DNA from: Desulfosporosinus hippei DSM 8344
GTDB taxonomy: Bacteria; Bacillota; Desulfitobacteriia; Desulfitobacteriales; Desulfitobacteriaceae
Length of the DNA: 64,000 nt
Reading direction: 5' to 3'
NCBI RefSeq assembly: GCF_900100785.1
Contig: NZ_FNCP01000011.1
Location: 86,700 to 150,699 of the forward strand
Under the pieces are notes generated by a model. The model was given only the letters and a program-made list of their open reading frames with translations, was not told the DNA's origin and did not search any database. Both the position numbers and the translations under genes were made by a program. Below are positions 53,618 through 64,000 of the stretch, in pieces (position 1 is the first letter of the stretch; every line of letters starts with the position of its first letter).

Positions 53618-55885
53618 CTGTACCGTTTAGAAGATTTAAACCCAGTACAGCGGGAGGCTGCTGAGCATAAAGAAGGGCCGCTTCTAATTCTAGCGGGGGC
53701 TGGTTCGGGAAAAACCCGCGTGCTTACCTATAGAATTGCCCATTTAATTGCTCAAGGGGTAGAACCAGGTGAGATTTTAGCGATTACCTTTACGAATAAA
53801 GCAGCCAAAGAGATGCGGGAACGAGTGAGCACCTTGCTGGGCAGTGAGGGCTACGGACTTTGGGTTACCACATTCCACTCGGCCTGTGTTCGTATTCTTA
53901 GACGTGAGATTGATAATTTGCCGGGGTATAACCGGAATTTTGTCATCTATGATACAGGGGATCAACAATCCGTAATTAAAGCTTGCTTAAAAGAGCACGA
54001 TTATGATGAAAAGAAATTCCCGGTACGCAGTGTGGCTGCAGTGATTAGTGATGCCAAGAACAAGCTCCAGGATCCGGAAGAGTTTTCCTATAAGGCAGCC
54101 AGTTATTTTGAACAAAAAGTTGTAGATATTTATCGTTCTTATCAGAAGCGACTTAAGAGTAATAATGCTCTTGATTTTGATGATATTATCATGCTCACAG
54201 TACAGCTCTTTCAGCAGAGCGATCAGGTCTTTAGGTATTATCAAGATAAATTCCGCTATATCATGGTGGATGAGTATCAAGACACCAACCATGCGCAGTA
54301 TATGCTGATTAAGCTCTTAGCCAGTGAGTACCGCAATCTCTGTGTGGTGGGCGATGATGATCAATCGATCTATCTATGGAGAGGTGCGGATGTTAAAAAT
54401 ATCCTGGACTTTGAGCGGGATTATCCTGAAGCCAAAGTTATCAAACTGGAACAAAATTATCGCTCCACCCAGAACATTCTTAATGCAGCTAATGCCGTGG
54501 TGCAAAATAATGAATCCCGCAAAGAAAAATCCCTTTGGACGGAAAACACACAGGGGCAAGCAGTAGTGTGTTATGTAGGGTCTGATGAGCGAGATGAGGC
54601 CAGTTACGTGGTGAATCGCATTCAACGGATGCACGAGTTAGAGGGACGTCCCTACAATGATTTTGCCATTCTTTATCGTACCAATGCTCAATCACGAGCT
54701 TTGGAAGACCTTTTAATGAAAGCCGCTACCCCTTATCGAGTTTTTTCGGGGTTAAAGTTCTATCAGCGCCTGGAGATCAAGGATATCCTAGCCTATTTGC
54801 GAGTGCTGTATAATCCGGCAGATCAGGTGAGCTTTTCCCGGGTTTTGAATGTGCCTAAACGTGGCCTGGGAGACACCACTTTGCAAAAGATTTTAGAATA
54901 CGCCAACGAGCAAGAAATGCCTGTCTTAGATGCAATATTAGAGGCTGAATATATTCCTGAGTTAACAGCACGAGCCAAGAAACCCTTAATCGCTTTTGCC
55001 CATTTAATGCAGAACCTGGTCAGCTTTGCCCGGGAGGCCAGTGTCTCGGATCTGGTAGAAGAAATTTTGAACAAGACCGGTTATAAGGGGATCTTAGAGG
55101 CAGAAAACACTCCGGAAGCAGAGACTCGCCTGCAGAACCTTATGGAGTTTCTTTCCGTTACTTCAGAGTATGATGCTAAAGCAGCTCAAGCTGCCCAAAA
55201 TGACTTGAATGATGGAATTGAGCAAGAGAATATCCCTCCTTTGAGCGGGTTTTTAGAAGAGGTTTCTTTAGTAGCAGATATCGATGAATTGGATCAAGCT
55301 GAAGAAGCCGTGGCTCTGATGACAATGCATAGTGCTAAAGGGTTAGAATTCCCGGTGGTTTTTGTGGTTGGGATGGAAGATGGGATTTTTCCCAGCAGCC
55401 GTTCCCTGATGGAACCCACTGTCTTAGAGGAAGAACGCCGCCTTTGTTATGTCGCCATCACCCGAGCGAGGGAAAAACTTTACCTGTGTAATACGGAAAT
55501 GCGGATGCTTTATGGCAAGACGCAGTATAATCAGCCTTCTCGCTTTTTGATGGAGATACCGTCGGATTTAATGACGGATATAGACCCACTTGATCCGCCA
55601 AAACGTCGTCTGACAACTCCCGCCAAATCAGCAGATCGACGGGAGAGAATGTTGGATCGCAAGATCCCATTGGGATCAGGGTCGTGGGAAAAGGATTTTG
55701 GGAGTAAGCTGGTCATTGAAGGGGGTGAGGCGCATCATATAGGAGATAAAGTGGAACACGCGAAGTTTGGTCGAGGTATTATTGTCTCCATTAAAGGAGA
55801 AGGAAATCAGGCAGAACTTACAATTGTTTTTGACAGTGGAATTAAGAAATTAATAGCTGAGTATGCGAATTTAACAAAACTGTAA
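53618..55885 (+). CDS. pcrA: ATP-dependent DNA helicase PcrA (UvrD/Rep family)
   Basis: The Walker A motif AGAGSGKT is encoded at about 53696-53719, so the gene must start upstream of 53720. In this frame a TGA at 53609 leaves no ATG, GTG or TTG before the conserved YRLEDLNPVQREAA; the likely start is CTG at 53618, seven bases after GAGGTG. The product is then 755 residues. Other helicase motifs are ITFTNKAAKEMRER, DEYQDTNHAQY, GDDDQSIYLWRGAD, LEQNYRS, TMHSAKGLEF and CYVAITRARE. The C-terminus (GDKVEHAKFGRGIIVSI) is the PcrA Tudor-like RNA-polymerase contact. It works in repair and replication restart, near ligA as in many Firmicutes. Confidence 0.93.
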   Translation: MYRLEDLNPVQREAAEHKEGPLLILAGAGSGKTRVLTYRIAHLIAQGVEPGEILAITFTNKAAKEMRERVSTLLGSEGYGLWVTTFHSACVRILRREIDNLPGYNRNFVIYDTGDQQSVIKACLKEHDYDEKKFPVRSVAAVISDAKNKLQDPEEFSYKAASYFEQKVVDIYRSYQKRLKSNNALDFDDIIMLTVQLFQQSDQVFRYYQDKFRYIMVDEYQDTNHAQYMLIKLLASEYRNLCVVGDDDQSIYLWRGADVKNILDFERDYPEAKVIKLEQNYRSTQNILNAANAVVQNNESRKEKSLWTENTQGQAVVCYVGSDERDEASYVVNRIQRMHELEGRPYNDFAILYRTNAQSRALEDLLMKAATPYRVFSGLKFYQRLEIKDILAYLRVLYNPADQVSFSRVLNVPKRGLGDTTLQKILEYANEQEMPVLDAILEAEYIPELTARAKKPLIAFAHLMQNLVSFAREASVSDLVEEILNKTGYKGILEAENTPEAETRLQNLMEFLSVTSEYDAKAAQAAQNDLNDGIEQENIPPLSGFLEEVSLVADIDELDQAEEAVALMTMHSAKGLEFPVVFVVGMEDGIFPSSRSLMEPTVLEEERRLCYVAITRAREKLYLCNTEMRMLYGKTQYNQPSRFLMEIPSDLMTDIDPLDPPKRRLTTPAKSADRRERMLDRKIPLGSGSWEKDFGSKLVIEGGEAHHIGDKVEHAKFGRGIIVSIKGEGNQAELTIVFDSGIKKLIAEYANLTKL

Positions 55886-55973
55886 AATTCCTTGGTGAAA
55901 AGCCGTCAGCTAATTTTCTATATTCACTGTGCTGTTCAAAAAAATTTAAGAGAAGAAAGGTTTAGGTGTAATT

Positions 55974-56906
55974 ATGTCAGATAAGATTTTTATTGTTGGA
56001 CACAAAAGCCCGGATACTGATTCAGTTTGCTCTGCAATTGCTTTAGCTCGTTTAAAAGAGCTCACAGGGACTGCCGATGTTGTTCCTTGCTCAGCTGGAA
56101 AACTCAATAAAGAGACTGAGTATGTTCTCAACTTCTATGGTGTTGCTGTTCCTCAAGTATTGGAGTCCGTTGAAGCTGGTCAAAAATTAGTTCTCGTTGA
56201 CCACAACGAGTGGGGCCAAGCAGTCGCTGGCGCTGAACAAGCTAAACTTATCGAAGTTATTGACCATCACAAAATCGGTGGTCTGCAAACTGCAGATCCT
56301 ATCCATATTCGCATCGAGCCCGTTGGCTCAACATGTTCCATCGTGGCTAAAGCTTACAAAGAGCAAGGGGTAGTCTTAGAAAAACCAATCGCTGGAATCT
56401 TACTTGCTGCTATTCTTTCTGACACTGTAATCTTCAAATCCCCTACCTGCACAGAGGAAGATAAAGCAATCGCTGCTGAATTAGCTGCTATCGCTGAAGT
56501 TGATCCTAAGACCTTTGGTATTGATATGTTCAAAGCTTCCTCCAACATTGCAGAGCGTACTCCACAAAGCATGATTGAGGAAGACCTCAAAGCTTTCACC
56601 ATGGGAGCTCACAAAATCGGTGTTGGACAAGTCAGCTTAATGGGTATGGACGGCTTCGAAGATGTTCGTGCTAACCTAACAGCTGCTATTGAAGCACATC
56701 GTGTAGCTAATGATATGAAATATCTTTGCTTAATGGTTACAGATATTTTAACTGACTACACAGAGCTGATTGTTAAAGGGGACAACCCTGAAGAAGTAGC
56801 TAAAGCCTTCGGCAAAGAGATTGTCAATGGAAGCGTTCCTCTACCGGGCGTTCTTTCCCGTAAGAAGCAAGTTGTACCACAAATGACCACATATTTCCAA
56901 GGCTAA
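55974..56906 (+). CDS. ppaC: Manganese-dependent inorganic pyrophosphatase
   Basis: The protein has 310 residues of the DHH family. Metal-site motifs are GHKSPDTDSVCSA (His and two Asp), VDHNEWGQA, and IDHHKIGG (DHH). The C-terminal DHHA2 domain carries SRKKQVVP, with the substrate-binding Arg-Lys-Lys. It has no CBS domains, so it is the simple, not the regulatory, form. It hydrolyses pyrophosphate to phosphate in the cytoplasm. Codon use is strongly biased, suggesting high expression. A strong terminator follows. Confidence 0.95.
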   Translation: MSDKIFIVGHKSPDTDSVCSAIALARLKELTGTADVVPCSAGKLNKETEYVLNFYGVAVPQVLESVEAGQKLVLVDHNEWGQAVAGAEQAKLIEVIDHHKIGGLQTADPIHIRIEPVGSTCSIVAKAYKEQGVVLEKPIAGILLAAILSDTVIFKSPTCTEEDKAIAAELAAIAEVDPKTFGIDMFKASSNIAERTPQSMIEEDLKAFTMGAHKIGVGQVSLMGMDGFEDVRANLTAAIEAHRVANDMKYLCLMVTDILTDYTELIVKGDNPEEVAKAFGKEIVNGSVPLPGVLSRKKQVVPQMTTYFQG

Positions 56907-56944
56907 TCAGATACCTGAGCTTGCTTTGGATTAATAAGAAAAAA

Positions 56945-56985
56945 GGGGTTGTAACTAACTTAAAAGTTAGTTACAACCCTTTTTG
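56945..56985 (+). terminator. Terminator after ppaC
   Basis: A 15-bp stem (56946-56960 with 56965-56979) around TAAA ends in TTTTTGT. It is the strongest terminator in this part of the window. Confidence 0.9.
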
Positions 56986-57016
56986 TACTAGGGGGAAGCC
57001 AAAGGGTTCTCTTGCA

Positions 57017-57059
57017 ATATTACACTATATGTAATATTATATTACATATAGTGTAATAT
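57017..57059. promoter_or_regulatory. Perfect 19-bp inverted repeat upstream of the ATPase gene
   Basis: Positions 57017-57035 are the exact reverse complement of 57041-57059, with spacer ATTAT. The sequence is AT-only except for a few C/G and has no T run, so it is unlikely to be a terminator. It ends three bases before GGAG of the 57073 gene and would sit on the promoter or leader. It may be an operator or a translation-blocking hairpin. Confidence 0.75.
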
Positions 57060-57072
57060 AAGGAGTGAAGTC

Positions 57073-58206
57073 ATGCCGAGCAGATTATTTCCTTTAGGCG
57101 GACCTGTATCAGAGAAGGATATTGTCGATCGTGAGGATTTCTTGGTTTCTCTTGAAACTCGGCTATTAGAAGGTCAGAGCATTATGTTGGCCGGTCCCCG
57201 GCGAATCGGGAAGACATCCCTGGCGTTAGAGGTTTTAAGGCGAATCAAAGCAAAGAGCTGTCATATTGCCTTTGTTGACTTATTTCGCTATAACACAAAG
57301 AGAGAATTTTCCCTTGCTATCATCGATGCTTGTTTAGAGAACCGCAGTGGTATAAGCAAAACAACGGCAGCCTTAAAGGAAGGTCTCAAAAAAATTGCAG
57401 GCGGGGCCAGGCTGACTGCAAAGGTTCAGGATCTGGAATTAGAGATTGGCTTGCCCGGCGAAGGGGAGAGTGATGATGAGCTTTTTAACTACGCTCTGCG
57501 CTTTCCTGAGATTCTGGCAAAAAAGGATAAAAAACAGATAGTAGTTGTTTTTGATGAATTCCAAGAGATTATTCGCATTGCCGGTGAAGATGCTCTTAAA
57601 GTTATGCGCTCTTATTTTCAGATGCATGAGAGAGTTTCCTATTTGTTTCTTGGTTCAAAAGAAGGCATGATGAATACAATCTTCGGTGATAAGAGACAGG
57701 CTTTTTATCGATTTGCCACGATGTTGCCCCTTCCACCCATTACTAGGGAAGCCTGGAACGAATATCTTTCTTCTAAATTTGCCGAAAAGAGGATTGTTGT
57801 GAAGGGAAACTCAATTTCTGAGATTATAGATTTAAGTGGTGGGCATCCTCAAGATACCATGCTTTTATGTTCGGAGGTTTACTATGCGCTTATAGAAGCA
57901 GGGGAAGTAAGATTAACATTGGATTTTGTAAGAATAGGCTATAACCGGGCAATGCTAACCTTATCGCCTGTTTTTGATGAACTCTTGGATGAATTAGGGA
58001 AGATCTCTTACGTTCGTCAGACTCTAATAGATATCGCAAAAGGCTTGCGAATTTATTCGGGGCGTAACGTAAATCCAAACGAGATAAAGAGAGCTGTGGA
58101 TACTTTGGTTTCCAAAGCAATTATCGAAAAAACGAGTCGAGGCAGTTATAATTTTGTCGAGCCTATGTTAAAAAGTTATTTGATTAACAAAATTGACGTT
58201 TATTAA
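57073..58206 (+). CDS. AAA/STAND-type ATPase (archaeal-ATPase-like)
   Basis: The protein has 377 residues. Walker A is AGPRRIGKTSLALEVL, Walker B IVVVFDEFQEI, and a sensor-like LFLGSKEGMM follows. A C-terminal winged-helix-like part is around KAIIEKTSRGSYNFVEPMLKSYL. This matches the pattern of the PF01637/AAA_14-like P-loop NTPases common in archaea and scattered in bacteria. The cellular role is unknown. It appears to be a single gene between pcrA-ppaC and ligA, headed by a large AT-rich inverted repeat, which suggests autoregulation and a later arrival. Confidence 0.85.
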   Translation: MPSRLFPLGGPVSEKDIVDREDFLVSLETRLLEGQSIMLAGPRRIGKTSLALEVLRRIKAKSCHIAFVDLFRYNTKREFSLAIIDACLENRSGISKTTAALKEGLKKIAGGARLTAKVQDLELEIGLPGEGESDDELFNYALRFPEILAKKDKKQIVVVFDEFQEIIRIAGEDALKVMRSYFQMHERVSYLFLGSKEGMMNTIFGDKRQAFYRFATMLPLPPITREAWNEYLSSKFAEKRIVVKGNSISEIIDLSGGHPQDTMLLCSEVYYALIEAGEVRLTLDFVRIGYNRAMLTLSPVFDELLDELGKISYVRQTLIDIAKGLRIYSGRNVNPNEIKRAVDTLVSKAIIEKTSRGSYNFVEPMLKSYLINKIDVY

Positions 58207-58382
58207 GGTGTTTCGACTAGACGATAGAGAGGATTATTGAGGTTGTTCTCTATCTTTGTTAAATGGATTAATCCTTAGTAGCTAGTATCTTTGAAAAAAT
58301 GAAAAAGCAGTATTATTTACCATCAACTTTGAAAGACTTAGGGTATGAATTATACTATAAGTATAGTTTAGGTTGGAAGTGA

Positions 58383-60479
<2,097 letters not shown>

Positions 60480-60483
<4 letters not shown>

Positions 60484-61226
60484 TTTTGCAATTTGAATTT
60501 TTTGTACGTGAATCCTCCTATAGCTATACAACATGATAATAGCAAGAATAAGATTGGTGCTTTATTGCTATCGGCATTAAACCCGCCGGCCCCTCCAAAT
60601 CCCTGGTTTCCGTTCGTTTTCGCATTATTTACTTTGATTTTAATTTCTTTGATCAATTCTTTGCCATCTTTTATTTCATTTTTTTGAAGTTTGAGGTCAT
60701 CACTCTTGTTAAATGATAATAACTGACTGCCTTTAGCTGTTTTGCCGATAAAACCGTTGATGTGAAGGGCTGGTTCGTCAACATAAACGAGATCATTTAA
60801 CCCTTTTTCTATAGCTGCCTTTTCCAAGGTTTCATAAGGAATGGCATCTTTTTCGTCATATACACCGTAGCCAACTAATTTATAATCACCATCAACTTTA
60901 TCTACAATATATCTCACTCGATCTGTAACTGGTATATACCACTTATCAGTGTTAGTTAAAGCATCGTATAAATCAATATTTGCTTCATTGAGTACCTTTT
61001 TTGCATCAAGTCTATAAACTTTGTATCCAACATCTTTCGTCTTATAAATGTCCCCATCTGTAAGATGGTGGGTTTTATCTCTTTCTTCCAACATTTGATA
61101 TTGAAAACTTTTAATGTCAGCTTGGAAAGCATTCAAAATATCTGCCGGTAATTTTTCCGCGGCTAATACGTTTGCACTTTGCAGAAACATAAGTATTAGA
61201 GTTAGGAATAATACTTTTGTTCTCAT
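60480..61226 (-). CDS. Secreted protein with C-terminal Gly-rich stretch and membrane anchor
   Basis: The protein has 248 residues. An N-terminal signal peptide (VLFLTLILMFLQSANVLA) is followed by a soluble charged domain (about 25-205). A low-complexity linker GNQGFGGAGGFNADSNKAP precedes a hydrophobic helix (ILFLLLSCCIAIGGF) and a basic tail KKFKLQK. This is a type I anchored layout; the Gly-rich, helix, Lys end is like C-terminal sorting tails but no LPXTG is present. AGGAGG lies eight bases before the ATG. It sits 17 bp after the papain-like protease gene, so the two are an operon and the protein may be its partner or substrate. The family is not recognised. Confidence 0.82.
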
Positions 61227-61243
61227 ACTAAAACCTCCTGTTC

Positions 61244-61795
61244 TTAATAAACCAAATTATAATTTGTTCCGGACCATGTCCAATCAGAATTGCTAACGAA
61301 ACTACCATAAGTTCTACTATTCCATCTTGGATTACTTGACCAAGGATCCATATAACTTACATTTTTCACGTATTGATCTTCATAATATCCATAAATTGCA
61401 AGCATATGACCTTCGAATTCCCACCAAGGAGCCCATGCAATAGATGCAATAATGGGGGCATAATCATTTATATCATCTGTTACATTAGCCCAACTAATAC
61501 TTCCTGTCGTCCAGTCGTTGTCTACATTCCAGTGCTCTAGGCCAGACTGAACTTCCCAAGGCCATCCAGCCTCATCAACAGGTGAGCCTTTAACATAAGT
61601 TACAAACTGAGTTTGTGTAACTCCAAGACTATCATAATTTAAAGCACACACACTACTAGCTGCCCAGCACCAATTATCTTCTTCTTGCACAGTGCCTGGT
61701 ACATTTAGGTAAAGTGATCCGGCAAATGCCGAAGTTGTTAATGTAAACAATAATATTAGTGAAGTCAACAATATTTTACTGATTTTGCTCTTCAT
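61244..61795 (-). CDS. Secreted papain-like cysteine protease
   Basis: The ATG at 61795 is chosen, with GGAGGGG about six bases upstream; an earlier start at 61891 would precede the signal peptide with charged sequence. The product has 183 residues. A signal peptide (about 1-26, ending SAFA) is followed by a compact papain-like/C39-like domain. The nucleophile Cys is in EEDNWCWAASS, the His in GHMLAIYGYY and a possible Asp/Asn in SYMDPWSS. Similar small domains (AvrRpt2-like papain fold, Peptidase_C39_2) cut peptides or act in secreted effectors. It is co-encoded with the anchored protein downstream. Confidence 0.85.
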   Translation of the reverse strand: MKSKISKILLTSLILLFTLTTSAFAGSLYLNVPGTVQEEDNWCWAASSVCALNYDSLGVTQTQFVTYVKGSPVDEAGWPWEVQSGLEHWNVDNDWTTGSISWANVTDDINDYAPIIASIAWAPWWEFEGHMLAIYGYYEDQYVKNVSYMDPWSSNPRWNSRTYGSFVSNSDWTWSGTNYNLVY

Positions 61796-62015
61796 ACTAT
61801 CCCCTCCAATAATTATATTTTCAAAAACCATTCGGGAGTTCCTCATCAACTTTCTCTCCACCTCCCTTGAGAATAAGGTTCTTTCAATCAACAGGTTATC
61901 TTACAATTTCACCCCCTTCTACTATATTAGACAATTGAGACTTGGAAAAAGCTTCATGGATTTTGGAAAAATTTATAATAGGATAAACGTTCTATTATTA
62001 AAGAGGACTTTGAGG

Positions 62016-62106
62016 GATGTTAGAGGAGGATGTTAGAGTGTTAGGAGAGTTTTAGAGAGAGTTTTAGAGAGAGTGTTAGGAGTGTTTAGAGGGAGTGTTT
62101 AGAGGG
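62016..62106. repeat. Degenerate tandem repeats derived from the ligA tail
   Basis: About seven imperfect units of 9-13 bases of the form GTGTTTAGAGGGA / GTTTTAGAGAGA run from near GGATGTTAGAGG to the start of repeat B. The unit matches TGTTAGAGGGA at the ligA 3' end (60361-60371), so they probably arose by slippage when the tail was duplicated. Confidence 0.75.
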
Positions 62107-62218
62107 ACGGTCCTTTTAACACGTTTTTTGGGTAGGAACTAAAAATCTATAACTCGTTTAAGTTGAGTAAAAAAAGCAGGTCTTCCCAAATAATGTGGAA
62201 AACCTGCTTTGCTCTTAT
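62097..62218. repeat. Direct repeat B: second copy of ligA tail plus terminator
   Basis: It matches 60362-60483 at about 92%, including the last residues EGRSF and stop of ligA and the minus-strand terminator (62172-62205 region). It ends at the stop codon of the 62215-62427 gene, just as copy A ends at the stop of the 60480 gene. Confidence 0.88.
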
Positions 62219-62427
62219 GATTTATTTGCTGATTGCTGAGTTTGAATCTTAATTAGCATGTCTAACTTCTCTAAAAGCTCATTATCGGCTCTTTCTTTAT
62301 GTTTGAAAAAGCGCAGAGCACTTACCATTAAGTAAATCGTAAATATAAAAAAGAATAGGTAAAACAGCATAGGAAACATCACGCTTAACAAAACTGAGTA
62401 ATCAAATTGTATAGGGTTGCCGCCCAT
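62215..62427 (-). CDS. Small single-helix membrane protein
   Basis: The protein has 70 residues: a short outside part (MGGNPIQFDYSVL), one hydrophobic helix (about 14-40, VMFPMLFYLFFFIFTIYLMV) and a charged coiled tail (KHKERADNELLEKLDMLIKIQTQ). GGGAGGTG lies before the ATG. It has the terminator of repeat B directly downstream, which suggests that it was the original convergent neighbour of ligA before the protease pair arrived. No family is recognised. Confidence 0.75.
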   Translation of the reverse strand: MGGNPIQFDYSVLLSVMFPMLFYLFFFIFTIYLMVSALRFFKHKERADNELLEKLDMLIKIQTQQSANKS

Positions 62428-62560
62428 TTAAAACACACCTCCCTGGGCAAAAGTATATCATAATCTTCCGGGGAGAGGAAATAAATACCAGAGCTCTATG
62501 AATATAACCAAAAGGTTAAAAGACGCCCCAATACGTTGCGATCATGAGAAAATCTCTTGG

Positions 62561-62671
62561 TTTTGCATTTTTAATTTTTTGTACGTGAATCTTATAACTA
62601 TACAATATGATAGAACTCAAATAATATTGGTACTTTATTGCTATCGGCATTAAATCCGCCAGACTCCAATT
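62561..62671 (-). pseudogene. Relic of a second copy of the anchored-protein gene
   Basis: This stretch matches the 3' end of the 60480-61226 gene (60484-60600) with several changes. On the minus strand it reads GGFNADSNKVPILF, compared with GGFNADSNKAPILF. It then loses the frame, and the rest of the gene is not found. Confidence 0.78.
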
Positions 62672-63318
62672 TTAGCCTGCCGTTACAATTCGCTCTAAAA
62701 TAGGATTCGACGGCAACAATCTTGAAGTAGACGACTAACGCATTGAAAGACAGGGGATGTGGCAGTTGTTTTTCTCTAAGGATAAGAAGCTTTAACTCGA
62801 TGAAGAAGAGGAGTTTTGCCATTTCAACCAGCTAAGAGCAAATTAAGTTCTGTGCATGGGTCATGAGCAAAGCTATAAATCAAGCTAAAAATATGTTGCA
62901 AAAAACGCTCGTCAGGTGTTTACGAGCGAAATGGAGTTATCCAACCAGTCTAAACTAAGGAGAGACATTCCCAAAAACCGGACTTTTGTATACTCTATGT
63001 CTACTGCTTCCCCAACCTGTTGAGTCGGTGAATCCGGTGTAACCCACTCGGGATGATATAGCTTCTAACACCAAAAGTTCCCGCTTTTATAGGGGTCTTG
63101 CCAATAATATTTTACAAGATAAAAAGGCCATTCGAGGAGGTACAATCATACGCACTGAAAACAACTATAACTAGGTAAAAAAGACCACATCTAAATCTTC
63201 GGAATGTGGTCTTTGCTTTGAAGAACTATTGACTTTAACACCTTATTCCTTGGCGGGAACCTGCTGTTTTATCCCAGTTGGCACTCCTGTTCAGAAGCTA
63301 CAACGGATGGCAAACCCT
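62672..63318. other. Gene-poor stretch with relic sequence and one terminator
   Basis: I find no supportable gene here. A clear hairpin (AAAGACCACAT at 63180-63190 with ATGTGGTCTTT at 63204-63214) is followed by GCTTTG and may end transcripts from either side. Short stop-broken frames around 62790-63000 could be remains of a lost gene, but I cannot name it. Confidence 0.5.
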
Positions 63319-63807
63319 TTACTCCATTGCTTTCTTTGCTAACGAACATATTTCTTTTACCGCATTCAATGAAGAGTCATCACTTTGATTCATATACGAT
63401 ACTGTTCTTGTACTCCTCATAGTTTCGCTATCAGCTAAAATTAGTTCCTTCTCAGAAATTACTGCAATCTCAGCTTTCGCAATGCCCTGTTTATTTTCCA
63501 TTAGCTGTATTACATAGGTCGTATCCATGTTTAATGTCTTCCCTTTATCTAATACTTCTTCCTCTTGCTTAATGCTCATCTTGCTAAACTTAATACCATT
63601 CAAATGATCGAGCAAGGTTTCAATTTGTTTTTTATCCGCAAATTCTTTCGTAACCGAGTTTCCACGGCTAATCGACATAACTGATATTTTATTTTTATCT
63701 AATGGTGCAATTTGATTCACACTAGATTTCTCTTGGCTACAACCTGTGACCAGAGTAATTAGTAATAGTAATATCATAACCAATGTAAAAATTTTTTTGT
63801 TATTCAA
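63319..63807 (-). CDS. Predicted lipoprotein of unknown function
   Basis: The protein has 162 residues. A lipoprotein signal peptide ends in LLITLVTGC, with the cysteine at about residue 23. The mature part is soluble and charged (QIETLLDHLNGIKFSKMSI), with no catalytic motif that I recognise. AGAGGTG lies upstream of the ATG on the minus strand. It is the last gene of the window; the 193 bp beyond it show no gene. Small lipoproteins of this kind often accompany sporulation or envelope-stress genes, but nothing here decides. Confidence 0.78.
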   Translation of the reverse strand: MNNKKIFTLVMILLLLITLVTGCSQEKSSVNQIAPLDKNKISVMSISRGNSVTKEFADKKQIETLLDHLNGIKFSKMSIKQEEEVLDKGKTLNMDTTYVIQLMENKQGIAKAEIAVISEKELILADSETMRSTRTVSYMNQSDDSSLNAVKEICSLAKKAME

Positions 63808-64000
63808 AATATCACCTCTCAGAGTATTTTATGTCCTATTTTGATTTATATTTAGTATGAATAAATTTCCTATCTGGTTAAAGAGGGTAACTCGGCCATT
63901 TTTAATAACTCAACTTTCGCACCGCAGTTGTGCGAATAAAGCCTTGATATAACTGGGCAATGCACTGATCCAGTTATGTAGTTGACTAAGTGATTCGTAA

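Overview
The window looks like a chromosomal segment of an anaerobic, spore-forming type Firmicute of the Desulfosporosinus/Desulfitobacterium group (Peptococcaceae sensu lato). This is an inference from gene content: a corrinoid-dependent O-demethylase-type cluster, a glycyl radical enzyme, many ATP-dependent and sensory systems, frequent GTG/TTG starts with strong AGGAGG sites, and low-to-mid GC. No rRNA, tRNA, CRISPR array or intact insertion sequence was found.

Layout. 1-7.4 kb: tail of a glycyl radical enzyme, a secreted polysaccharide deacetylase, an OmpR/HK two-component system with a co-encoded lipoprotein, and a DUF2157/GDYXXLXY membrane pair. 7.5-15.4 kb: a peptide-use locus (XRE-cupin regulator, small cupin, M24 peptidase, complete five-gene Opp-type ABC importer). 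15.6-16.9 kb: a class I c-di-GMP riboswitch in front of an HD-GYP phosphodiesterase gene. 17.0-22.9 kb: a divergent fatty-acid/acyl-CoA module, with acyl-CoA dehydrogenase on the minus strand and thiolase, SDR dehydrogenase and a CBS-PAS sigma-54 activator on the plus strand; two face-away sigma-54 promoters share an intergenic dyad. 23-35.9 kb: mostly housekeeping or conserved genes (DUF2680 protein, zinc-ribbon protein, ABC-F ATPase, AhpD-like protein, DUF2164, DUF815 ATPase, MutS-domain membrane ATPase, DUF523, chemoreceptor, asnS), broken by a GC-rich non-coding island at about 28.9-29.6 kb. 36.3-44.3 kb: a methyltransferase cluster (GntR regulator, two corrinoid proteins, a methyltetrahydrofolate methyltransferase, a UroD-type methyltransferase, a 56-residue small protein, an MFS exporter and a ferredoxin/ASKHA corrinoid activator).

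44.3-53.1 kb: an accessory RHS/YD-repeat locus on the minus strand. It has a secreted RHS protein broken by two single-base frameshifts, a hydrophobic variable tip, and a three-helix membrane protein that is a good candidate for its immunity partner. Around it lie short relics of RHS core or tip sequence and a nonsense-interrupted membrane gene. The locus is bracketed by roughly 200-bp direct repeats, each carrying a long perfect palindrome, with a third palindrome just outside. 53.6-60.4 kb: pcrA, Mn-dependent pyrophosphatase, an AAA ATPase behind a perfect 19-bp inverted repeat, and ligA. 60.4-64 kb: a second accessory zone where about 120 bp spanning the ligA tail and its terminator is duplicated around a secreted papain-like protease and a membrane-anchored protein, followed by relic sequence and a lipoprotein.

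How parts fit: the demethylase cluster would take methyl groups from a methylated substrate through the corrinoid protein to tetrahydrofolate. The sigma-54 module would oxidise acyl-CoA under control of a sensor with CBS and PAS domains. The riboswitch would tie a c-di-GMP hydrolase to its own substrate level. All function calls rest on motifs read by eye; no database search was run.
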